A DNA stretch of 64,000 bases from Salegentibacter tibetensis (GTDB lineage Bacteria > Bacteroidota > Bacteroidia > Flavobacteriales > Flavobacteriaceae), in NCBI RefSeq assembly GCF_020164485.1, contig NZ_JAIQZA010000003.1, positions 1-64,000 on the forward strand, in the 5' to 3' direction. How positions within the stretch are numbered: position 1 is the stretch's first letter; each line of letters opens with the position of its first letter. Shown here one piece after another: positions 18,385 to 28,700 of the stretch. Both the position numbers and the translations under genes were made by a program. The notes beneath the pieces were generated by a model, which did no database searches, was not told where the DNA came from, and saw only the letters and a program-made list of their open reading frames with translations.

Positions 18385-19137
18385 TTGAAACAGTCCAGTC
18401 CATTTGTTTTTACCACCGGCGTTTTGGGATATCCCATCCTTTTTGTGCTGCTTATATGGGTGGTTTTCTGGTTTGAAATCCGTTTCGGAATAAGTTTTAA
18501 CGATTTTGGTGTGCGCCCCAGGGATGTTAAAGGTTTACGCGGAATTATATTTTCACCTTTTATTCACGGGGATTTAAAACACCTTTTCAATAATACCATC
18601 CCGCTTTTTGTACTCTCGATGTCACTCTTTTATTTCTACAGGAGAATTAGCTGGAAGGTACTTTTAATTGGTTTATTATTAACCGGAATACTTACCTGGG
18701 GTATAGGCAGGACAGCCAATCATATAGGTGCCAGTGGCATAATTTATATGCTTGCTGCATTTTTATTTTTTAAAGGTATTTTCTCGAAATATTATCGGTT
18801 GGTAGCCCTTTCTTTAATTGTTGTTTTTCTTTACGGTGGAATGCTGTGGTATGTTACCCCTATAAATCCTGAAATATCCTGGGAAGGGCATCTTTCAGGG
18901 CTAATATCTGGTTTTGTTTTGTCTTTAATTTACCGAACTAATATTGCGAAATCACCTAAATATGACTGGGAAAGACCCGAATACAAGGAGGAAGAGGATT
19001 TGTTTATGCGGCATTTTGATGAAAACGGAAATTTCATCGAAAGGCGGTTTGAAATAGAGGAAGAGGATAATACTGAAGATAACTCAGGAATTACCTATCG
19101 CTATTTTTATAAGAGATCAGAAGAAAATAAGGAGTAA
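18385..19137 (+). CDS. Rhomboid family intramembrane serine protease
   Basis: 250 residues with six hydrophobic segments. The catalytic serine is in GASG (Ser117) and the partner histidine is His169 in EGHLSGLISG; HGDLKHLFNN (61-70) is the loop with the supporting residues. A cytosolic acidic tail (about 190-250) follows the last helix. The start is a TTG, since no in-frame ATG precedes the first membrane segment. Cleaves membrane proteins in the inner membrane; substrates unknown. A possible promoter is TTG (18329) with CTTTTTTG (18353). Confidence 0.9.
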   Translation: MKQSSPFVFTTGVLGYPILFVLLIWVVFWFEIRFGISFNDFGVRPRDVKGLRGIIFSPFIHGDLKHLFNNTIPLFVLSMSLFYFYRRISWKVLLIGLLLTGILTWGIGRTANHIGASGIIYMLAAFLFFKGIFSKYYRLVALSLIVVFLYGGMLWYVTPINPEISWEGHLSGLISGFVLSLIYRTNIAKSPKYDWERPEYKEEEDLFMRHFDENGNFIERRFEIEEEDNTEDNSGITYRYFYKRSEENKE

Positions 19138-19163
19138 AGACTGGAGATCCTTTATTTGTTTGT

Positions 19164-19904
19164 TTAGGAGTGCTGTCTTTGTCTAATCGCTTCATATAGA
19201 AAAACACCACAGGCCACAGAAACATTAAGCGATTCTATTTTACCAAACATGGGCAGTTTAGCTTTTTTGTCTACGCTTTTCAAGGTTGAATTAGAGACTC
19301 CTTTCGCTTCGTTCCCCATTACAATTGCAGATGGCTGATTAAAATCAACATCATAAATTGTATCATCTGTTTTTTCGGTAGCGGCTACAATTTGCACGCC
19401 TGAAGATTGTAAGTAAAAAACAGCATCCTTGATATGATTTACTTTTACAATAGGAAGGTTAAAAACCCCACCGGCCGATGTTTTAACGGTATCGGCATTT
19501 AAGGGTGCACCACCTTTTTCAGGAATAATTATAGCGTCAACTCCTGTGCATTCTGCAGTTCGAATAATCGCACCGAAATTTCGAACATCGGTAATTTGGT
19601 CGAGCAATAGGAAAAGGGGAGTGGTTTTTTCTTCAAGAATCTTTTCAATGGTTTCTTCCAGGTTCCCAAACTTTATTGGAGAAATGGTAGCTACGACACC
19701 CTGGTGGTTTCCTTTAGAAAGTTTGTTGAGCTTCTCTACCGGAACAAAGGAAATGTTATATTCACCTTTTTGAACCAAATGGTTTAATTCCTGAAATAAA
19801 GGTCCTGAAAGCCCTTTTTGTATATAGACCTTATCAATGCTCTTTCCTCCTTGTATTGCCTCTATAACAGCTCTAATTCCAAAAATACGCGTAGTTTCTT
19901 CCAT
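19164..19904 (-). CDS. rlmB: 23S rRNA 2'-O-ribose methyltransferase, RlmB-type (SpoU/TrmH family)
   Basis: 246 residues. An N-terminal substrate-binding part (TTRIFGIRAVIEAI) precedes the SPOUT domain, with motif 1 RNFGAIIRTAE (Asn109), motif 2 AIVMGNEAKGVS (about 193-204) and motif 3 LNVSVACGVFLYEAIRQR (226-243). These form the knotted SAM site. RlmB methylates G2251 in the peptidyl-transferase P-loop; other TrmH-family targets are possible, so the exact site is inferred. Monocistronic on the minus strand. Confidence 0.88.
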   Translation of the reverse strand: MEETTRIFGIRAVIEAIQGGKSIDKVYIQKGLSGPLFQELNHLVQKGEYNISFVPVEKLNKLSKGNHQGVVATISPIKFGNLEETIEKILEEKTTPLFLLLDQITDVRNFGAIIRTAECTGVDAIIIPEKGGAPLNADTVKTSAGGVFNLPIVKVNHIKDAVFYLQSSGVQIVAATEKTDDTIYDVDFNQPSAIVMGNEAKGVSNSTLKSVDKKAKLPMFGKIESLNVSVACGVFLYEAIRQRQHS

Positions 19905-19951
19905 GGTGCAAAGGTATGTTTTGTTTTTAAAAATTATAAGGTCTATAAAAT

Positions 19952-19987
19952 AAAAAAAGCTGTCTCGGTTTAGTGAGACAGCTTTTT
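19952..19987 (-). terminator. Rho-independent terminator after the first susCD operon
   Basis: AAAAAAAGCTGTCTC / GAGACAGCTTTTT stem with loop GGTTTAGT, about 25 bases past the susD stop on the minus strand. It also separates rlmB from read-through. Confidence 0.88.
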
Positions 19988-20009
19988 ATAAAATCTAATG
20001 AAAATTAAT

Positions 20010-21386
20010 TTAATTTCTTGGGAAAACCCAAATATCATCATCAAGTAAATGTCCACCTTGAGCTTGAATTGCAGCTTCATAGGCGTCAGGGTTTGATTGT
20101 CTTTCAGAAATAGGGTATAATAACCTTCTTGGTATAATTCCAGAAGGGTTATTACCATTTTCACCATCAGGATTAGGTGTTAAATTTGGAAATCCTGTGC
20201 GTCTATATCCATTCCATACCTGCATTGGTGATTGGCCATACAGAGCTTTATATTTTTCATTAATTATGGTTTCTATGCTAGCGTCTCCAATACTGGAAAT
20301 ATACTCGTTTGCATTTGCGGTGGTTACACCTAAATAGTTCATATTCGCCATAATAGCTTCCTCGAGGGCTTCAGAGCCATCCCCGCCAGTTCTTTCCAAT
20401 GCTTCTGCTTCAATAAATTTAACTTCAGCATAGCTAATTACCGGAGAAGGACTGTCTAATTTGCTCCAGAATAGATTAGGATCGGCTGCATCAAAGTAAA
20501 GAAAAGTTCCTCCCTCACTCTCGGTCATATACAAAGGCATTCTTGGATCACCCATCATAACATCTGCGAAATATTCTGCAACAACCATGGTATTAGGTCT
20601 TTGGAAACCAAACAATGCTAATGGATGACCTCCATTCTGAGTATTCTCAAAAAAGAAATCCAGTTGTTCTGCATTACCGTTTGTGGCCATATCCAATTCA
20701 TCCAATGCCATTTGTGCAGCGTTAGGATTAACACTGGTTTGTTGAATATAAAAGCGTGCCTTTAAAGCATGGGCAGCACTTATCCATTGCTGGTTGCTTC
20801 CTCCAATTAGATCGCCCTGGATACCTGCAGGATCTTCGGCATTCAAATCTGTAATTGCTTCTGATAATAATGTTTGTAAAACACCATAAAGTTCTTCCTG
20901 ATCATCATATTTAGGTGAAAGGTTTTCCTCTCCCTCGAAAGCTTCAGAATATGGTACATCTCCCCAGGCATTTGTTGCTAATCCTAAATTAATGGCCATA
21001 TATATTTTGGCCAGACCCCTTGTGTTAGGGGCGTCTCGATTTGTGGCTCTTTCAATAATATCATCAGCGTCTCTCATAGCACCGGTGTAGAGGCCAAAAT
21101 CCCAGGGGTTGTTTGTATCGTTTTCACCAATTATATAAGATGTATATGCAAGCTGTTGTGCATCTACTCCTTCCCATTGTTGGGTTAGAATCCCGGCATA
21201 ACGGCCCAGAACAGCACCAATATTTCTATGGGTTTGAGTTTGCATTGCCGGTACTATGGCTACCAGTTCCACATTATCGCCCCCTGGGCGCGTGGGATCC
21301 TGGTTGGTAGAGTGATAGTCACACGAGCTCAAAATTGCAATAAATATTATCGCTAATTTTGATATGTTGTTTTTAATATATTTCAT
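20010..21386 (-). CDS. SusD/RagB-like nutrient-binding outer-membrane lipoprotein (locus 1)
   Basis: 458 residues. Lipoprotein signal with LSSC (Cys22). TPR-like helical fold with MQTQTHRNIGAVLGRYAGIL, then AKIYMAINLGLATNAWGDVPYSEAF, a segment typical of the SusD-like_2 group, and a C-terminal KYKALYGQSPMQVWNGYRRT. It caps the SusC partner, which lies 11 bases upstream, and binds an unknown ligand at the cell surface. Many members of this group bind peptides or sugars, so substrate is open. Confidence 0.93.
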   Translation of the reverse strand: MKYIKNNISKLAIIFIAILSSCDYHSTNQDPTRPGGDNVELVAIVPAMQTQTHRNIGAVLGRYAGILTQQWEGVDAQQLAYTSYIIGENDTNNPWDFGLYTGAMRDADDIIERATNRDAPNTRGLAKIYMAINLGLATNAWGDVPYSEAFEGEENLSPKYDDQEELYGVLQTLLSEAITDLNAEDPAGIQGDLIGGSNQQWISAAHALKARFYIQQTSVNPNAAQMALDELDMATNGNAEQLDFFFENTQNGGHPLALFGFQRPNTMVVAEYFADVMMGDPRMPLYMTESEGGTFLYFDAADPNLFWSKLDSPSPVISYAEVKFIEAEALERTGGDGSEALEEAIMANMNYLGVTTANANEYISSIGDASIETIINEKYKALYGQSPMQVWNGYRRTGFPNLTPNPDGENGNNPSGIIPRRLLYPISERQSNPDAYEAAIQAQGGHLLDDDIWVFPRN

Positions 21387-21397
21387 GATAAAGCTTA

Positions 21398-24300
21398 TTA
21401 AAAGTTGAGTTTTACAGTTAACGCATAACTGCGAGTGTTGGGTTGGTTAAAGTAATCCAAACCTATACCGTTCGATGCGCCGGTTAAGTTGGTTTCAGGA
21501 TCAATACCAGGATAGTCGGTTATAAGGAATAAGTTCCTGCCCGCAAGAGTAAAAGATCCACCTGATAAAAACGTATTATCTAAAAGGCTTGAAGGTAATG
21601 CATACGAAATTGAAGCTTCCCTTAGTCTTACCCAGGAAGAGTCAAATACATAATCTTCTGAAACTCCTCCAAAACCATATCTTACCCATCTGTTGGCTCC
21701 CAGGCCATCGGCGGGATCTGCCAATGCCACCTCGGTAGTATTAGACTCACCGGTATTTTCATTTACCCCGTCAAATACGAAATCTGTAACATCTCTTTGA
21801 TCTGCAGTAGTTTGGGAAACACCAAAATAATCGATAATACCACAGGTTCCACACCATACGTCACCACCTTGTCTTACATCTAAAAGAGCAGAGACGCTGA
21901 AGTTTTTATAAGATAGTGAGTTACGAATCCCCATAGTCCAATCTGGAATAGGGTTTCCTATAACCGCATCTTCCGAATCAACAATAGGAAAACCATTGTC
22001 TCCAATTAAAACCTCTCCCTGTTCATTTCTTTGAAATCTAGACCCGAATATTGCGCCATAAGGTTCACCTGCAATCACCCTACTGGAGGTGGAAGTAAAT
22101 CCGGCTAATAGAATAGACTCTACATCTGGGGCGAGTTCTAAGACATCGTTCGTAAAAGTAGTCCAGTTTACGTCTATATTCCAATTGAAATCATCGGTTC
22201 TTACGGGTTGGAAACCGGCAGATACTTCCCATCCTTTGTTCTCTATAACTCCGGCGTTTAGAACCCTTGCGGTATATCCAGTTACTGCAGGCTGGTCAAC
22301 CTGAATAATTTGGTCCTCTGTAGTTTTGTTGTAATAAGCTACATCAAGTTTTATTCTGGAACTAAAGAAATTAAATTCAGCTCCTACTTCGTATTCTGTA
22401 GTAACCTCTGGTCTAATATTGGCATTACCAAGTAAAGAAGATCTTTCAAAAGCTACAGTAGAAAAGATAGGAAACTGGTTAGCATCTATAAAGCCATCAC
22501 CTCCGGCTGCTGCTGCACCATAATAAGTAAGCGTAGAAAATGTCGGAGCATCGTTACCGGTTTTACCATAAGATCCTCTTAATTTACCATAGTTCATTAT
22601 TCCGCTGTCCCATAATTCTGTAAAAACAAAACTGGAACCAAAGCTATAGGACTGGAAAGAGTTATTATCTTCTGGAAGTGTTGAAGACCAGTCGTTTCTA
22701 AATGTACCGTTTATAAAGAAGGTGTCATCATAAGAAAAACGTGCATCTGCAAGTACAGCATCAAGCTGTCTTCTATCTATAGTTTCTGATACCGCCTGGC
22801 TTGCTGTATTAGAAATAACGAAAAAGCCTGGTATAGTCATTCCAAGTCCGGTAACCTGGTCAAACTGGGTTTGAGTTTTATACCCATCGTAACCAAGAAC
22901 ATCATTAAATGACCATTTATCGCTTATTTCTTTTTCTGTTAGAAACAAAAGCTGTGTATTGATGTCTTCGTTAAATATAGTTTGGTTAAAAACCGATCCT
23001 TGTGGGTTTCCGGCAGAATTTACATCTATTCCCTGTTTTCTTTTATCGGCATATTGATCGTATCCTAAAGTACCCTGAATGGTAGCCCATTCAAATGGCT
23101 TGTATTCAAAAGATAGTCTACCAATAAAACGTTTTACATCATCAAAGGAAGGGTTTTGAGTTACCGTCCAGTATGGATTGTCATAAATCCCGGCTCGGTA
23201 ACTTCTTTGTCTTCCATCAGGCAATAGGTAGGTAGCCGGTGTATTGGCTGCCTCTCTTCCAGATAGGCCATTTCCGTTATCGAAAGTGGGTGTTGAGCGA
23301 AGTAATCCAAGCATAACACCAGAAACGTTCGATCCACGCTGTACTCTACGACCACCAGAATTAACGAAATTTGCACTCCCAGATATTTCAAAGTTATCAG
23401 TTAAAGCAGCACTTATATCACTTCTAAAAGATGTTCGGTTGAATTGTTCCTGTGGAGCAACACCAGTTTGATCCAGGTGGGACCCCGAAATGTAATATTT
23501 CACATCTTCGCTTCCTCCCCGAACAGAAACATTATTGTCCTGAAGAATACCGGTTGTAAAAAAATCATAGGAATCATATGCATTAGCAGGTTGACCATTA
23601 CCCTCACCGGCAGGCACTAATCTACCATTACGATCGTAAGGATAGGAAGTGTCTCCGTCAAACTCAAGGGAAGAAATTCTTGGTCCCCAGCTAAAACCTT
23701 CGAAGGTTTCAGGTCCTCTGTAAGTAGCAACACCACCAACAGGCCGTCCCTGAGCGAATTGACTTTGTAATTCTGGCAACTTATTAACTTCACTAAATTG
23801 AAGCGTGGAGGAAACCGAAACCACTGGTGCTCCTGTTTTACCCTTTTTGGTTGTAATAAGTACAACCCCGTTAGCAGCTCTAAGCCCGTAGAGGGTTTGA
23901 GCAGCAGTACCTTTTAAAATCTCGATAGATTCAATATCTGCTTGAGCGATGTCGACAGCCCTGTTCGAGGAATCTACTCCACCAACTCCATTACCAGCAG
24001 AAGAATTGTCAATTGGAACACCATCTATTACAAATAGGGGTGCATTAGATCTGTTAATAGAAGTGTTTCCTCTAATACGAATATTAGATGAAGCACCTAC
24101 AGAACCTGAAGAGCTTACCACACTTACTCCGGCAGCTTTAGATGATAGGGAATTAACCAAATTAGTTTCCCCAGTGTTTTCAATATCATCTGCAGTTACC
24201 GTTTCGGCGGCATAGGTTAATGACCGTGGGTTTGCTTTAATACCTAATGCTGTTACTACAACTTCGTCAAGTTGTGCTGCATCAGTTCCCATGGTGATCT

Positions 24301-24577
24301 CCACTTCAGTGGTTTCATTAGTAATGGGGAATTCTGTGGTTTCCATACCAACAAAGGAGAGAACGAGTATATCTCCTGTTTCAGCATTAATGGTAAACTC
24401 ACCATCAAAATTAGTTTGGGTACCCGTGTTGGTTCCCTTAATTAAAACGGTAACACCTGGTAGGGGTAGCCCGTCCTCATCGATTACCGTACCGGTAATC
24501 GTTCGTTCTTGTGCAAAGGTGATTTGCACAGCCAACACTAATAATAGTGTTAAAATACTACTAAACTTTGTTCTCAT
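21398..24577 (-). CDS. SusC/RagA family TonB-dependent transporter (locus 1)
   Basis: 1059 residues. Signal peptide MRTKFSSILTLLLVLAVQ ending FAQE. A carboxypeptidase regulatory-like domain (about 25-105: ITGTVIDEDGLPLPGVTVLI and EFTINAETGDILVLSFVGM) is followed by a TonB-box-like EVVVTALGIK, the plug (about 115-235: VSSSGSVGASSNIRIRG, PLFVIDGVPID, IEILKGTAAQTLYG) and a 22-strand barrel ending in KLNF. Imports a bulky substrate with the SusD encoded downstream. Its 5' end and promoter are mirrored by the pseudogene at 36.6-36.8 kb. Confidence 0.96.
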   Translation of the reverse strand: MRTKFSSILTLLLVLAVQITFAQERTITGTVIDEDGLPLPGVTVLIKGTNTGTQTNFDGEFTINAETGDILVLSFVGMETTEFPITNETTEVEITMGTDAAQLDEVVVTALGIKANPRSLTYAAETVTADDIENTGETNLVNSLSSKAAGVSVVSSSGSVGASSNIRIRGNTSINRSNAPLFVIDGVPIDNSSAGNGVGGVDSSNRAVDIAQADIESIEILKGTAAQTLYGLRAANGVVLITTKKGKTGAPVVSVSSTLQFSEVNKLPELQSQFAQGRPVGGVATYRGPETFEGFSWGPRISSLEFDGDTSYPYDRNGRLVPAGEGNGQPANAYDSYDFFTTGILQDNNVSVRGGSEDVKYYISGSHLDQTGVAPQEQFNRTSFRSDISAALTDNFEISGSANFVNSGGRRVQRGSNVSGVMLGLLRSTPTFDNGNGLSGREAANTPATYLLPDGRQRSYRAGIYDNPYWTVTQNPSFDDVKRFIGRLSFEYKPFEWATIQGTLGYDQYADKRKQGIDVNSAGNPQGSVFNQTIFNEDINTQLLFLTEKEISDKWSFNDVLGYDGYKTQTQFDQVTGLGMTIPGFFVISNTASQAVSETIDRRQLDAVLADARFSYDDTFFINGTFRNDWSSTLPEDNNSFQSYSFGSSFVFTELWDSGIMNYGKLRGSYGKTGNDAPTFSTLTYYGAAAAGGDGFIDANQFPIFSTVAFERSSLLGNANIRPEVTTEYEVGAEFNFFSSRIKLDVAYYNKTTEDQIIQVDQPAVTGYTARVLNAGVIENKGWEVSAGFQPVRTDDFNWNIDVNWTTFTNDVLELAPDVESILLAGFTSTSSRVIAGEPYGAIFGSRFQRNEQGEVLIGDNGFPIVDSEDAVIGNPIPDWTMGIRNSLSYKNFSVSALLDVRQGGDVWCGTCGIIDYFGVSQTTADQRDVTDFVFDGVNENTGESNTTEVALADPADGLGANRWVRYGFGGVSEDYVFDSSWVRLREASISYALPSSLLDNTFLSGGSFTLAGRNLFLITDYPGIDPETNLTGASNGIGLDYFNQPNTRSYALTVKLNF

Positions 24578-25014
24578 TTTTACTTTTGTTTGAATTAGCC
24601 AGTTCCAAAATTGCTAATAAATGGTTAGCTGAACAAGCAATAAGTTTTAAATAAATTCTTGAATGTTAACTAAAAGTTAATCCTGAATATTAATAATCTG
24701 AAATACAGAAATTTATAAAAATCATTTATTTTGTTAAAAAATAGGGAGGGTTTTGATAAATCCCAATAAGCTAATGATTAGAACTAAAAATTGAAATTAT
24801 TTTGATTTCTTGAGGGGTATTTGAGGAAATAAAAAAGGGAATCAAAATTTTTAGTGCCTTTCTGTTAATAAAAATAAATCTTAAGATTGAGGAAAAATAT
24901 CATCAACTAATAGATGGCTATACTATACTTTGAGGACCTTGTAAGTGTCATAGATTTGCTACATTTCATTTTACTAATATGCCTAGCTATGTGTAAATAA
25001 TTAAAACTTTAACT
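24578..25014. other. Intergenic region upstream of susC locus 1
   Basis: 437 AT-rich bases. The part nearest susC holds the promoter at 24606-24636. Further out there is no open frame of note and no clear terminator for the small secreted protein gene; an imperfect inverted pair (TTTTGATTTC near 24800, GAATCAAAA near 24840) is the only other structure seen. Confidence 0.6.
24606..24636 (-). promoter_or_regulatory. Putative Bacteroidota promoter of susCD locus 1
   Basis: On the minus strand TTG, 20 bases, then CAATTTTG, one mismatch from the TAnnTTTG -7 element, 28 bases upstream of the susC ATG. The same spacing and near-identical boxes (TTG-N20-CACTTTTG) precede the susC remnant at 36811-36841, so the element looks conserved by descent and functional. 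Confidence 0.55.
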
Positions 25015-25764
25015 CTAGTTTAAAAATTGAATAGCTTTAATTAGATCAATTTCGTTTTTAATTTTTAGATTGTTGTCTTTTATAAAAACTTCTAGCTCCT
25101 TTTTCTTCGCTGTATCAACCATCTTTAAGAGCTTTCTGTTTTTTAAAATTATTTCTTCAATTTTATTAACACCTTTTTTTTGAAGATAGTATTCTGTGAA
25201 ATGCGTAAATCTATTGGAAGTTGCTTTTACAAATGAATTTTGGGCCGGCTGGGCTTCTGTGAATTTGACCTTGGTTCTTTTAAAAAGATCATATATTTCA
25301 CCATCATAGAGTTTTGTTAGGTAGCCATTTAGTGTATTGTCACTTTTATCGATGAAGGTCTTAAAAGAAAGACGTTTTCCCCCTCCCAATTCAATACTTA
25401 TTGCTTTGTCGGTATGCAGTGCGTTTATAGTTTCTTCCTCCAACGGATTTTTTTTGATTTCTATTTCTTCATTATAGGCATTATAACGATAGTAAACCTG
25501 TCCCTGGTTTTCGTCCTCGTAGAATAGAAGGGCTGGTTTAAAATTATTATCAGTATATGGCGACCCTATAAAATCATCTGAGATATACCGGTTAGATTTA
25601 TTTTTATTTAATGAAGAACTTAGCATTGATATAGCTGCTCCATTTACATTCTGGGCTCCGGCACCCGACAAATTGGTTGCGGGTTGCCCGGCGTATTGCG
25701 CCGATCCGGCAAAAGGCATGATTACCAGAGCACATATTAATAATATTATGGTTTTCATAATCAT
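25015..25764 (-). CDS. Small secreted hypothetical protein downstream of the VCBS lipoprotein
   Basis: 249 residues. Signal peptide with cleavage near GSAQY, a Gly/Asn/Ala-rich start, then a mixed alpha/beta body with YEDENQGQVYYRYNAYNEEI and a lysine-rich helical C-terminus (YLQKKGVNKIEEIILKNRK). No family recognised. It begins directly after the VCBS gene's stop, so the two are co-transcribed; a second ATG two codons in is an equally good start. Confidence 0.75.
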   Translation of the reverse strand: MIMKTIILLICALVIMPFAGSAQYAGQPATNLSGAGAQNVNGAAISMLSSSLNKNKSNRYISDDFIGSPYTDNNFKPALLFYEDENQGQVYYRYNAYNEEIEIKKNPLEEETINALHTDKAISIELGGGKRLSFKTFIDKSDNTLNGYLTKLYDGEIYDLFKRTKVKFTEAQPAQNSFVKATSNRFTHFTEYYLQKKGVNKIEEIILKNRKLLKMVDTAKKKELEVFIKDNNLKIKNEIDLIKAIQFLN

Positions 25765-28700
25765 TTAATTTATTAAATATGTTTTCAAAGTTCCATTGTT
25801 GGATCCGGTAATGATTAATTTTTTATCGTTTAGCTGGATTAGCTCAATATCTTTTATATTTCCTTTAAGATATAATCCCGATTCTTCATAAGTAGTTGGA
25901 TCGTAACCATCTTTACCATTGGAGAGAAGAACTTGCCCTGAGATAGCATCCAGCCGGGGAGTTTCTACTTCAGTTTCATAAATATTCCCCGCTAAAACAG
26001 CATCCTCGAAACCGTCATTATTCAAGTCTATAAAAATAGTTTCAAAAACCGGAAACATTTGCGCTTCAATAGGCAGAATACGGATATCAAACTCGTTATT
26101 CCCTTTATTGATCAATAGTATGGAATTAAATTGTGTTGCTTCAGCTTTATATGAGTCCTCAAGGGAATCACCAAAAATATCTTTAAGATTGGCATTTGCG
26201 AAATCTGAATATGTAGAAAATTTATCGTTGAGAAAAGGCATTTGTTGTGATGAACATTCCTTTCCTCTAACCGGGACATATTCATTAAAATATTGTTTAC
26301 CCAGCACAATATCGTTAGTTCCATTTCCATCGAAATCGTTGGCAAATATTTTTAGTGGTTTTTTTAAAGAAGCTTTGAATTTAATATTCAACCCAACATT
26401 TCCTAAAATGTAATCTTTAAGGCCGTCATTGTTAATATCTGTTTCAGCTATAGAGTACCACCAGCCTTTTTGTTCAGATAAATTCTCATTGGACAAAAGC
26501 TGGAATTTGCCATTCTTATTTTCAAAAAATCCAATTCCGGTCCATTCACCCACCACTATAATGTCTTCCCATCCATCGTTATTAAAATCTGTGGTCACGA
26601 TGCTATTTACTATTCCAAAATCTTGTAAATCGGGGGCCTTTTCTTTTGTGACATCTTTAAGTTCACCATTCACATTCTCGTAAACAACAGAGGGACTAAA
26701 CCTGGGATAGGCCTGGGGGATTATACGGTTGCCTATAATTATATCGTTGTCTCCATCTTTATCCATATCCAGAACAGTAATACTTTTTCCGCTATAAGGA
26801 TTAGAATTAAGGGCATTGCTTTCATGACGGGTAAATTGTTCATTGCCATTGTTGATATACAATCTGTCAATATAGCGTGGATCACCACTTTCAAATTCAT
26901 TCCCTCCGCTTACCACGAATAAATCCTGATCACCATCACCGTCAAAGTCAAAAAAGACTGATTCCATATCTTCATAAATGCTATCTTTTAAAAAGTCTTC
27001 CACAATTATTTTTCTAAACTTTTCACCATCCTGTACATAAAGCTCCCCAGGTTGTCCGGCCGCTCCCCCTATGTAGAAATCAGTTTTTCCATCATTGTTG
27101 ATATCTGCTTTTGAGATATATGGTCCGAAAGTGGATTGCTTATATGGGAGAAGGACTTCAGTTTCAAAATCATCATAATGGTTTTCCCGATGTTGATAAG
27201 ATATATTTAAAGATTCAGAGGGAATCTCCTGAAATAAAACAGGTGTTTTTTTCTCCGTTAATTCTTGTTTTAAAGTCTCAGTTTTTGCAAAGGCTATAGT
27301 TTGATTTGCCTCGATGTTATGATGAATATTTTCAGTTCCATCTATCCACTTTATTTTAATACTATCTATCTTTTCATATTTGCCAATACCAAAATGAGCA
27401 ATATTTTGTTGTGAAGACCTGTATCCCCTAATATTTTTCAGCTCTATAAATTGATTTTTACCATCATAAAAAAGGCTAATCTTAGGAAAAAACTGTGAAT
27501 CTTGTCCCTCTATTTTTACCTTTAAAAAATTACCCAAATTTCTGTCGCTAGAGAGATTTTTATATAGAAAAGCTTCCTGGTCTATATTATTCACCAGGAT
27601 ATCCAGGTCTCCATCATTATCCAGATCGGCTACTGCTGCACCGTTACTGAACGAATAATCTGTTAACCCCCATTGAGTAGCTATGTCTTCAAATTCAAGG
27701 TTGCCCTTGTTTTTATACAGGATGTTTCTTAATTTTTCAGAAGGCATACTTTGATAAAGTTGAGATTTTACTCCCAGTGGGACATTCCTTCCATATTTTC
27801 TTTTTGCTTCAAGGACTCTTTGCTGTAGATCATTATCCAGAGCATAGCGTCTGTAACCGTTGGTGATAAATATATCCCTCCTTTCGTTCAAATCAAAATC
27901 ATACATCAGTACAGACCAGCTCCAATCTGTATTGGCAGTATTTGAGAGTTGAGCAATATTGCTGAAATTGTTGTTTCCCTGATTCAATTGAAAAGAATTA
28001 TACATATATTGATGATGGAAATCTAAAGTATCGGTTAGATAACTAAACCTTTTTGTATCCATAGAAGCCATTAAAGTTTTTGACCGAACATGATCCCTTG
28101 CGGCCATATCTAATACAAAAATGTCCTGAAGCCCGTCATTATTTATGTCGGCGATATCCAATCCCATTCCGTAGAAAGAAATTTGACTGGTATATTCTTT
28201 TATTTTATCTGAAAAAGTGCCATCCATATTGTTTATAAATAGCGCATCTGGTATGTAATAATCACTGGCAATATAGATATCCAGCCAACCATCATTATTT
28301 ATATCGCTAACACCAAGCCCAAGTCCGAAAATAGGTCTTTCCAGTCCGGCTTCTTTGGTGACATTTTTAAATTTTCCATTATCGTTTCTGTAAAGATGAG
28401 AGCTATTAAAGTATTTACTCTCCTCGTCGCGGGCAGCCAAATTATAGAGATTGTAGGGATCTACCCCATAAAGTTCATTTTCATTCATTACCAGACAGTC
28501 CAGATCACCATCCTTGTCATAATCAAAAAATACAGCATGAGTGCTTATGCCCATATCGGCTAAGCCATAGTCTGCGGCTTTTTCTGTAAATGTATTATCT
28601 TTATTGTTTATAAAAAGCAAGTTTTTTCGTTGTAATCTTTGATTGGGACCCCCTTGCGAAATGTAAATGTCCTGCCAACCATCCTGATTGATATCTACTA

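Noticed and set aside
21398-24577. Long plus-strand frames inside the susC genes
   Set aside because: They are shadows of the SusC reading frames with valine/serine/threonine-rich translations and no start context.
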